DNA from: Desulfobulbaceae bacterium
Lineage (GTDB): Bacteria; Desulfobacterota; Desulfobulbia; Desulfobulbales; Desulfobulbaceae
NCBI GenBank assembly: GCA_026986885.1
Contig: JALSNT010000061.1
Coordinates: forward strand, 1-5,006
DNA length: 5,006 bases
Direction of reading: 5' to 3'
Program-made: the position numbers and the translations under genes
In this document: positions 1 through 5,006 of the stretch, one piece after another
Layout of the letters: every line of letters starts with the position of its first letter
Position numbering within the stretch: position 1 is the first letter of the stretch
Notes under the pieces: model-generated
The model's database searches: none
What the model was told of the DNA's origin: nothing
What the model saw: the letters and a program-made list of their open reading frames with translations, nothing else

Positions 1-1387
1 TGCCGCCGCCGGTAAAGCTGTTGCCGGAGATGGTGGCAGAACCACCCCGCACATAAATCCCGTAGTTGGCACAATCGGCAAAGGTGTTACCGGTGATGAC
101 AGGGGCGCCGCCCTGGCTATAAACTCCGTAATCGAAACTGTGCCTGATTATAGAGTCTTTGATCGTCGGTGACGCCTGGTAAACGTAGATCGCGCCATTG
201 GAACCTGCATACTCGATGATACAGTGCTCAAATGAACTCCCATCGCTGCCGTTGTTAAATGTGATTCCATTCCAGTCTCCGGGAGCTGGTATGGTTGCAT
301 TTCCGTCAGCGTTGGTATCTCCTCCAAACCTGTCATTTTTGTATGAAGTAAAAACAATATTATTATTTGCTGTGCCAATGGCGTGTAAGGTTCCATTAAC
401 CGTCAAAGACGCATACGCCTGAAATTTTAAGACCGTGCCTGGCTCAATAGTTAAGGTTACCCCCTGATCAACTTTCAGTTGCCCCGAGATAAGATATGGG
501 CCGCCGGCTCTGGTTAATGTCGTATCCGACGAATACGTGACATTCTGCAAGTTCTGAATAGCATGATCGATGGTGGTGAAGGTCCAGACCGGTCCTTCCG
601 TCGCAGCGCCATGATTATCCTTTGTGACTATTTTCCAGTAATAGGTCCCTGCGGGATCTAATGCGCCAACCGTATAACTGGTTTCCGTGGTGTTATTAAT
701 TACAAGTGGAGGCGTCGGAGATGTCCCGAAATATACATCATAAGTGACGGTATCTCCCTGATCCGGATCAACAGCTGTACTCCAACTTAAGTAGACATTA
801 TCGGGTGTAACGGCAGCATCATCGGCTGGTGACGGTTCCGTTGGACTGAGAGGAGGAGTGTTCCCCGTGGTAAAACTCAGAACTGAGCTTTCAGCGATTT
901 CATTATGACTGTCCCGAGCAACGACTTTCCAGTAATAGGTTGTCAGGGATTTCAGGCCGGTGACCGAAAATTCAGGCTGGTCAAGACCGCTTGTTACAAG
1001 GTCTGGATCAGGGTTTTCTCCAAAGAAGAGTTTATATGTAACGTAGTCACCATTATCGGGATCGCCGCCATTCCAGTTTAAAACCACACTGGCAGGATTG
1101 ACATCGGCGGCAAGGTCGGCGGGGGAGAAATTAGCAGGATCAGCTGGCGGATGATTTGTTAAGGATGCTTGGGAAATCGCAATCGAGAGGTTGTTACCAA
1201 GTGCATCATAAGTACGCTCAATAATCGGTTCCGTTTCATATTGAACACGCAACAGACGATGCATATCATCGTAGTTATAATGAATCGTGGCAGATATAGA
1301 TAGAAAGGGAAATGAAAAAAGAAAAAGAAGGCCAATTAAAGACACATAAAAGGATTTACTTAATTGCTGCGGGATAAATTTTGCCAT
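1..1387 (-). CDS. Secreted FN3 / parallel beta-helix surface protein (3' end beyond left edge)
   Basis: I translated this frame by hand: 462 codons from the ATG at 1387 to the left edge with no stop, so the C-terminus is missing. Residues 1-33 form a Sec signal peptide: K3/K11, a hydrophobic core at about 13-31 and a likely cut after SISA. Two YD-like units follow, Y39-D40..R44-L45 and Y60-D61-A-L-G-N65. Two fibronectin type III domains sit at about 80-175 and 177-274; each has a DPDxGDxVTY strand, a Y-F-G turn, TYYWK and a closing SFTT/TFTT. At about 300-350 comes the cap typical of right-handed parallel beta-helix proteins (TLTIEPGTVLKF), then GDWNGITF at 370-377 and coils of 22-23 residues to the edge. 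Such proteins are usually exported and act at the surface, for example in adhesion or glycan binding or cleavage; no catalytic residues are visible, so the role is unknown. A GGAG six bases upstream favours this start; an in-frame ATG at 1399 would add four residues. Confidence 0.9.
   Translation of the reverse strand, partial: MAKFIPQQLSKSFYVSLIGLLFLFSFPFLSISATIHYNYDDMHRLLRVQYETEPIIERTYDALGNNLSIAISQASLTNHPPADPANFSPADLAADVNPASVVLNWNGGDPDNGDYVTYKLFFGENPDPDLVTSGLDQPEFSVTGLKSLTTYYWKVVARDSHNEIAESSVLSFTTGNTPPLSPTEPSPADDAAVTPDNVYLSWSTAVDPDQGDTVTYDVYFGTSPTPPLVINNTTETSYTVGALDPAGTYYWKIVTKDNHGAATEGPVWTFTTIDHAIQNLQNVTYSSDTTLTRAGGPYLISGQLKVDQGVTLTIEPGTVLKFQAYASLTVNGTLHAIGTANNNIVFTSYKNDRFGGDTNADGNATIPAPGDWNGITFNNGSDGSSFEHCIIEYAGSNGAIYVYQASPTIKDSIIRHSFDYGVYSQGGAPVITGNTFADCANYGIYVRGGSATISGNSFTGGG
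2..238 (-). repeat. Beta-helix coil repeats (22-23 residues each)
   Basis: Protein residues about 384-406, 407-428, 429-451 and 452 onward line up as successive coils. Each has a pattern like (P/A)-x-I-x-(D/G)-(N/S)-x-(I/F), then Y-G-(V/I)-Y-(S/V)-x-G-G. The Y-G-V/I-Y turn is at 420-423 and 442-445, and the G-N-(T/S)-F turn at 433-436 and 455-458. This spacing is that of right-handed parallel beta-helix (pectate-lyase-like) coils. The series is still running at the window edge, so the number of coils is unknown. Confidence 0.75.
566..1150 (-). repeat. Tandem pair of FN3 domains inside the secreted protein
   Basis: Two consecutive domains of about 97 residues (protein positions 80-175 and 177-274) align along their whole length. 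Shared landmarks are the W at 105/202, DPDxGD at 109-114/207-212, VTY at 116-118/214-216, FFG/YFG at 121-123/219-221, TYYWK at 150-154/248-252 and FTT at 172-174/270-272. FN3 modules commonly act as spacers or ligand-binding units in bacterial surface proteins. Here they hold the beta-helix away from the N-terminus. The DNA copies have diverged, so this is an old internal duplication at the protein level rather than a recent DNA repeat. Confidence 0.8.
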
Positions 1388-1393
1388 TCTTTT

Positions 1394-1397
1394 CTCC
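1394..1397 (-). promoter_or_regulatory. Ribosome binding site of the secreted protein gene
   Basis: On the minus strand GGAG is followed by AAAAGA and then the ATG at 1387, a standard Shine-Dalgarno at six bases. It selects the 1387 start over the in-frame ATG at 1399, which has only a poor upstream match. Confidence 0.65.
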
Positions 1398-1454
1398 ATC
1401 CACAAAAATACATCGCAATCGTTTGTTGTATGGCTCACAGGAAAAATATCTCTG

Positions 1455-1483
1455 CTTATCTCTGAATTTTGTTCAACTATCAA
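1455..1483 (-). promoter_or_regulatory. Weak candidate promoter before the secreted protein gene
   Basis: On the minus strand TTGATA (5 of 6 to the -35 consensus) lies 17 bases before GATAAG (4 of 6 to the -10 consensus). It is about 70 bases ahead of the start at 1387. It overlaps the stop codon of the small upstream frame and a tandem copy of an 8-bp motif at 1447-1464. In AT-rich DNA such matches arise by chance. The stronger promoter at 1847-1875 may serve both genes. Confidence 0.25.
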
Positions 1484-1809
1484 CGCCTCATATAACTTAA
1501 ATTTTTTCTGAACATTTTGTACGGCTCTATGCTGGACTTGATTTCGCCGTTGTCCACCATGCTGTTATGGTTGGCCGGTGTCCTTATTGTTGTTAGAGAT
1601 AACGTTGATACTGGTGGATGACATACAGCAGCTGCCTCTCGCAGCATCACCGGTTCCCTCACAGTCTTAGTCACTGAGTTGGATGCCAGGTTTATATGGT
1701 TTCCGGCTCCATCATAGGTAAGATGGCAGGTAGTTGCAGAAAAAGCCGAAATTCCAACAGCAATAAATATCAGGGACGGACTGCACGACCGGGGTAACAT
1801 GATATGCAT
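1480..1809 (-). CDS. Small putative secreted protein with a YD motif
   Basis: A 109-codon frame that I do not recognise as a known family. Residues 5-25 look like a signal peptide: R7, a hydrophobic stretch at about 12-23 and a likely cut after FSA (25). Directly after it comes LTYDGAGNH (30-38), the YD-type motif of Rhs/YD repeat proteins. It resembles the TYDALGNN segment in the larger secreted protein 92 bases downstream. The remainder (about 50-109) has no recognisable domain, so the gene could be a truncated or decayed relative of that larger protein. A near-consensus promoter ends about 38 bases upstream of the start, which supports transcription. No clear Shine-Dalgarno precedes ATG 1809 or the in-frame ATG at 1800. 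The signal peptide plus YD motif are seen directly; that it is a functional gene is an inference. Confidence 0.5.
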   Translation of the reverse strand: MHIMLPRSCSPSLIFIAVGISAFSATTCHLTYDGAGNHINLASNSVTKTVREPVMLREAAAVCHPPVSTLSLTTIRTPANHNSMVDNGEIKSSIEPYKMFRKNLSYMRR

Positions 1810-1846
1810 GTGACGATTTCATAACATGTATTTGAAAATTGACAGA

Positions 1847-1875
1847 ATTATAGCAACATTTATATTACCCGGCAA
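1847..1875 (-). promoter_or_regulatory. Near-consensus extended -10 sigma70 promoter
   Basis: On the minus strand TTGCCG (1875-1870) is followed by exactly 17 bases and then TATAAT (1852-1847), a perfect -10 preceded by TGC, the extended -10 element. The expected transcript start is near 1840. This gives a leader of about 30 bases before the ATG at 1809 and leads on toward the secreted protein gene at 1387. It is the best promoter match in the window, in AT-rich intergenic DNA. Confidence 0.7.
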
Positions 1876-2117
1876 GAAAAATCAAAACTTGCAGCCCTTG
1901 ATCGTATCGGTGAGCCAGGAAAAACATTGAGCGGCAATGATTTTGTTAAACTAACTTTTCTGATTGCAAGGTATCGGGAAAGCAATTTATAAAGGCCTGA
2001 CGTATAGGAAACAAAGAAGTTGTGCGATCATATATAACAAAAAACAGGTTGTCAGATTTATCTATTATGGATTTCTCCTGCTAATCCGAAATCATATATC
2101 AAATTACCTGACCTCAC
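1876..2117. other. AT-rich intergenic stretch behind yifB
   Basis: About 240 bases with no convincing gene on either strand. It contains the weak terminator-like region next to yifB and most of an unassigned plus-strand open frame without a start codon (1843-1992, discussed in the findings). Composition is visibly richer in A and T than the genes to the right, as expected for an intergenic boundary between the housekeeping cluster and the secreted-protein region. I see no RNA gene, mobile-element end or repeat array in it. Confidence 0.6.
2039..2112 (-). terminator. Weak terminator-like structure after yifB
   Basis: Reading leftward from the yifB stop, CAGGT (2110-2106) can pair with ACCTG (2049-2045), which is immediately followed by a run of six T (2044-2039). 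An inner pair GATTTC / GAAATC lies between them, with a 12-base loop. The outer stem is only five pairs and its loop is long, so this is a poor intrinsic terminator. It is placed correctly to end the DUF1015-trmN6-yifB transcript. Confidence 0.3.
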
Positions 2118-3653
2118 TCACCCTGCCCCGTACTGGATGCGCCGGTACTGGATGGCTTCGCCGATATGGGTGGCGGTTATCTGCCCGCTGCCGGCAAGGT
2201 CGGCAATGGTGCGGCTGATTTTAAGGATTCTGGTATAAGCGCGGGCTGAAAGGCCCAGGTTATCTATGGCCTGATGGAGCAGGCGGCTTGAAGCTGTATC
2301 AAGAGAACAATGTTTCTTCAGCAGCTTTGTGCTCATCTGGGCATTGCAATGAATGTCAGGCGCTTCGGCAAAACGGAGACTTTGTATTTTACGGGCTGCA
2401 TTCACCCGTTTGCGGATGGCAGCGGAAGTCTCGCCCGATTCGGCCCGTTCAATATCCTCAACACGCACCGGCGGAACCTCCACCTGGATGTCTATCCGGT
2501 CAAGCAAGGGCCCGGACAGACGGTTACGATAGCGCTGTATCTGCACCTGGGTGCAGATACATTCCTTGTGCGGATCACCATGGAAGCCGCAGTTGCAGGG
2601 GTTCATGGCGCCGACCATCATAAATCGGGCCGGGAACCTGAGACTGGCGGCTGCCCGGGCAATGGTCACTCTGCCGTCTTCCAAAGGCTGCCGCATTACC
2701 TCCAGAACATTTTTTTTGAATTCCGGTAATTCATCAAGAAAAAGGACGCCGTTATGGGCAAGGGACACCTCGCCCGGCTTGGGAATCCGTCCGCCGCCAA
2801 TAAGACCGGCATCGGAAATGGTATGGTGCGGCGACCGAAACGGTCTGGTTACCAGCAGAGGCGTACCCTGGGGCAGCAGTCCGCCTGCCGAATAAATCCT
2901 GGTTGTCTCCAGGGCCTCATCCAGGCTGAGATCGGGAAGAATAGATGGTATTCGGCGGGCCATCATGGTTTTGCCGGTGCCCGGCACCCCGGAAAGCAGA
3001 ATATTGTGGCCGCCTGCGGCCGCAACTTCCAGGGCCCGTTTAATGTGTTCCTGCCCCTTGACCTCGGAGAAATCAACGGGATAACCGCCCCGATTTCGAA
3101 AAAATTCTTTAATATCAACTCGTGTAGCGCTCAGCTGCTGATGTCCGGTCAAATATTCAACCGCCTGATCCAGGCGCTGTACGCCAATAACATCAATATT
3201 TCCGACCACTGCTGCTTCTGCTGCATTTTCAGCCGGTACCAGGAAACGATCAATTTCTCCCGAAGTTGCCGCCGCCTGTACCATGGAAAGCACTCCTGGA
3301 ACCGGTCGGACAAGACCATCCAGGGAAAGCTCACCCACAATGCCGATGCCTGCCAATGAATCACCGGCAATCAGATCACTGGCCGCCAGGATGCCAAGGG
3401 CGATGGGAAGGTCATAGCCGGTTCCCCCCTTTTTCACATCAGCAGGCGCCAGGTTGACGGTAATTTTTCTGGCCGGAAACTCATACCCACTGTTTTTTAT
3501 CGCTGCCCGGACGCGGTCCTTTGCCTCCCGCACAGCGCCTTCGGCCAATCCCACGGTTGAAAAACCCGGCAGGCCCAGCGCCAGATCAACCTCAACCTGC
3601 ACCAGCAGGCCATCCACACCAAGAACGGCCGCACTCCAGGCCTTGGCAAGCAT
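2118..3653 (-). CDS. yifB: YifB/ComM family Mg-chelatase-like AAA+ ATPase
   Basis: Full-length 511-residue protein, about the size of ComM. Domain order matches the family. Residues about 1-170 form the N-terminal ChlI domain with the Lon-protease-like fold. About 190-395 is the Mg-chelatase-type AAA+ core, with Walker A G222-VPGTG-K228-T229 and Walker B LFLD307-E308. About 400-508 is the C-terminal Mg-chelatase domain, including the SARAYTRILKISRTIADL-like helix at 469-486. Four cysteines, C353, C355, C365 and C367, sit in the conserved MNPCNCG...CIC stretch, and LSGPLLDRID at 379-388 carries R386. Known members of the family (ComM) are hexameric helicases that promote branch migration of incoming DNA during natural transformation; the gene is also widespread in bacteria not known to be competent. 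The start shares a base with the upstream methyltransferase stop (TGATG), with AGGGG eight bases upstream. All ATPase residues look intact. Confidence 0.95.
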   Translation of the reverse strand: MLAKAWSAAVLGVDGLLVQVEVDLALGLPGFSTVGLAEGAVREAKDRVRAAIKNSGYEFPARKITVNLAPADVKKGGTGYDLPIALGILAASDLIAGDSLAGIGIVGELSLDGLVRPVPGVLSMVQAAATSGEIDRFLVPAENAAEAAVVGNIDVIGVQRLDQAVEYLTGHQQLSATRVDIKEFFRNRGGYPVDFSEVKGQEHIKRALEVAAAGGHNILLSGVPGTGKTMMARRIPSILPDLSLDEALETTRIYSAGGLLPQGTPLLVTRPFRSPHHTISDAGLIGGGRIPKPGEVSLAHNGVLFLDELPEFKKNVLEVMRQPLEDGRVTIARAAASLRFPARFMMVGAMNPCNCGFHGDPHKECICTQVQIQRYRNRLSGPLLDRIDIQVEVPPVRVEDIERAESGETSAAIRKRVNAARKIQSLRFAEAPDIHCNAQMSTKLLKKHCSLDTASSRLLHQAIDNLGLSARAYTRILKISRTIADLAGSGQITATHIGEAIQYRRIQYGAG

Positions 3654-3655
3654 CA
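3651..3655 (-). promoter_or_regulatory. TGATG stop-start overlap coupling trmN6 to yifB
   Basis: On the minus strand the methyltransferase TGA (3655-3653) and the yifB ATG (3653-3651) share one base. Such overlaps usually mean re-initiation by the same ribosomes. This fixes the yifB start and shows that the two genes are on one transcript. Confidence 0.75.
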
Positions 3656-4468
3656 GGCCTGCCCCTGCCGGCTACATTGACCATTGGCTTTTTTTATGTT
3701 TATGGCATAGAGTTTTTCCATCTCAGGGCTGTATCCTTTATGTTTTCCGGAATAAATGTACATGGGCGACAACAGTTGACATCCCTCGCCGCCGTTTTTT
3801 ACAGCCTCTACCAAAACCAGCGCTGCCTGATCGGCTTCGGGGTAGCTGTACACCGGCCGCAGCCGTTTTGTAATGAGTGCATGCTTATGCATACCGGCAA
3901 CGAGTCCGGCCAGACGAACGGCCGGGTACACAAAAACAACCGTGCCCCTGTTCCTGACGCCAAATGCCGCCGCAGACAGCATATCATCAAGGTTCGCCTT
4001 CAGTTCGTGGCGGGCAATGGCGGCCTCATTGGTCTGGTTGATTCTACCGCTGCCGCATTTTCCATACGGCGGATTGCAGACGACCAGATCAAAGGACTCG
4101 GCCTGGACAAATTTTCCCACCCGGCGAACATCACCGCAAATGATCTGAAAATTAGAGGAAAAACCATTTGCCTGAACATTTTTGACAGCTAAATCTGCCA
4201 GATCCTGCTGCAATTCAAGGCCGACAAGCCTAATATCAGGATGAAGCCTTGCCAGGATCAAGCCGATGATTCCGCTGCCGCAGCCAAGATCAAGCACCCG
4301 CATGGAACCGCTGATTCTGCAGAAATGGGCAGCAAGGATGGAATCCACCGAAAACCGGTACCCATCCAGATACTGACGACAGATCAGCGCTCCGTTGAAC
4401 AGACTATCATCGGAGAGAGGTCTGTTGGCATCATAACAAGTCTCCGAATTATTCTTTTTTGCTGCCAT
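3653..4468 (-). CDS. trmN6: TrmN6/YfiC-type tRNA (adenine-N6)-methyltransferase
   Basis: A 271-residue class I SAM-dependent methyltransferase. The family hallmark GYRFSVDSILAAHF is at 36-49, the SAM-binding motif I VLDLGCGSG at 58-66, an acidic residue after strand 2 at E85, and the catalytic NPPY tetrad of amino-methyltransferases at 132-135. The C-terminal part has the usual YIYSG..GYSPEM segment at about 237-250. E. coli YfiC (TrmN6) makes N6-methyladenosine at position 37 of tRNA1(Val); this protein is in the same COG4123 group, but the exact substrate cannot be read from sequence. The start at 4468 overlaps the DUF1015 gene by 20 bases with no clear Shine-Dalgarno, suggesting translational coupling. 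Its stop overlaps yifB. Family assignment is firm; the specific tRNA target is inferred. Confidence 0.85.
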   Translation of the reverse strand: MAAKKNNSETCYDANRPLSDDSLFNGALICRQYLDGYRFSVDSILAAHFCRISGSMRVLDLGCGSGIIGLILARLHPDIRLVGLELQQDLADLAVKNVQANGFSSNFQIICGDVRRVGKFVQAESFDLVVCNPPYGKCGSGRINQTNEAAIARHELKANLDDMLSAAAFGVRNRGTVVFVYPAVRLAGLVAGMHKHALITKRLRPVYSYPEADQAALVLVEAVKNGGEGCQLLSPMYIYSGKHKGYSPEMEKLYAINIKKANGQCSRQGQA

Positions 4469-5006
4469 CCGATAACTTGTTGATCAGCAGACCGGTGAGA
4501 ATCTTTGGATAAAAATAGGTGGATTTATGGGGCATGATCTCTCCCTTGTCCGCAACATCGGTGACCTGTGATACCCTGGTCGGATTAAGCAGAAACAGCA
4601 GGGGCGTGGAGTCGGATTCCTTCACGCTCTCCTTGACCGCCGCATCAAGGGCCTTATTCGTGTCGCTGAAATAGGTTATCAGGTGATCCCGGACGCATTT
4701 TTCGTGACTCAGCTCAAAAATACCCTGCAGGAGGATATCGGATAACACAACTACATCCAGCCCCTGAAGGACCTGGTCCCGCCCGGCAATGATTTTGCTG
4801 TTCATGGCTTCCGGTTTGGCCTGCAGGAGAAAACCTCGGTCTTCACCGGCATGATACATACCCAGAGCCACCAGGCCACTGTTCAGGGCCAGTTCATCCA
4901 TGCGCATCTGCAGGGCATCAACCAGCCATTCCCGACTGCCTCCGGTCAATTCTTCAACCGTAAAAGAAGGTTCAAGCATGCTAACGGCCTTGTCTGCAGA
5001 CAGTTT
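4449..5006 (-). CDS. DUF1015 family protein, C-terminal part (5' end beyond right edge)
   Basis: The frame is open from the right edge (first codon read as AAA) to TAA at 4449, giving 185 residues with the true start outside the window. The C-terminal signature is clear: LLFLLNPTRVSQVTDVADKG followed by MPHKSTYFYPKILTGLLI, which is typical of DUF1015 proteins. These are usually around 400 residues, so a little under half is visible. The family is soluble and has no established biochemical function. The internal ATG at 4979 lies in continuous coding sequence (an AVSMLEPSF context) and is not the start. Its end overlaps the methyltransferase start by 20 bases, so it heads the visible operon. 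I see no damage in the visible part. Confidence 0.85.
   Translation of the reverse strand, partial: KLSADKAVSMLEPSFTVEELTGGSREWLVDALQMRMDELALNSGLVALGMYHAGEDRGFLLQAKPEAMNSKIIAGRDQVLQGLDVVVLSDILLQGIFELSHEKCVRDHLITYFSDTNKALDAAVKESVKESDSTPLLFLLNPTRVSQVTDVADKGEIMPHKSTYFYPKILTGLLINKLSDGSKKE

Noticed and set aside
2..238. DNA-level repeat array or CRISPR in the left part
   Set aside because: The periodicity is in the protein (22-23 residue beta-helix coils). The DNA units are diverged and there are no identical repeats with unique spacers.
198..422. Short frames on both strands within 148-422
   Set aside because: They overlap the beta-helix part of the secreted protein, whose continuous 462-codon frame has domains, a signal peptide and a ribosome binding site.
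1243..1387. Rhs or polymorphic-toxin gene
   Set aside because: Only two YD units are present. There is no long YD shell, RHS core or toxin tip in the window; FN3 and beta-helix domains follow instead.
1964..2218. Plus-strand frame of 84 codons spanning the yifB 3' end
   Set aside because: It has no ribosome binding site or domain, low-complexity content in the AT-rich part, and antisense yifB sequence for the rest.
2754..3359. Plus-strand open frame of 201 codons
   Set aside because: It lies wholly inside yifB on the opposite strand. Its translation has no recognisable domain, while the minus frame has intact Walker A and B motifs and family-typical length.
3521..4192. Plus-strand open frame of 223 codons
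   Set aside because: It is antisense to the start of yifB and most of the methyltransferase gene, both clearly real. The frame is a by-product of their codon use.

Overview
All recognisable genes in this window lie on the minus strand, so transcription runs from right to left. The window suggests a free-living Gram-negative bacterium. A Desulfobacterota-like (deltaproteobacterial) origin is plausible: a large secreted FN3/beta-helix protein starting with a short YD-type segment sits close to YifB/ComM and DUF1015 genes. That placement is an inference from gene content and style, not from a marker gene.

Right part (5006 to 2118) is a compact housekeeping cluster. It starts with the C-terminal half of a DUF1015 protein that runs off the right edge. 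Its end overlaps by 20 bp the start of a TrmN6-type (YfiC-like) N6-adenine methyltransferase. The methyltransferase stop and the start of a full-length YifB/ComM AAA+ ATPase share one base (TGATG). The three genes therefore look co-transcribed and at least partly translationally coupled. No promoter for this cluster is visible, so it must lie beyond the right edge or within upstream coding sequence.

Middle part (2117 to 1388) is visibly more AT-rich. It holds a weak terminator-like region behind yifB and a very good sigma70-type promoter (TTGCCG, 17 bp, extended TGC-TATAAT). That promoter points at a small open frame (1809 to 1480) encoding a signal peptide and a YD motif.

Left part (1387 to the left edge) is an uninterrupted frame of 462 codons with no stop inside the window. 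It encodes a secreted protein with a signal peptide, two YD-like units spaced 21 residues apart, two consecutive FN3 domains, and then a right-handed parallel beta-helix that continues off the edge. It is the most distinctive gene here.

I see no CRISPR array, tRNA, rRNA, insertion sequence or attachment site. Nothing here is a clearly new system. The points most worth following are the large secreted protein and the small secreted YD-motif frame directly upstream of it, behind a strong promoter.
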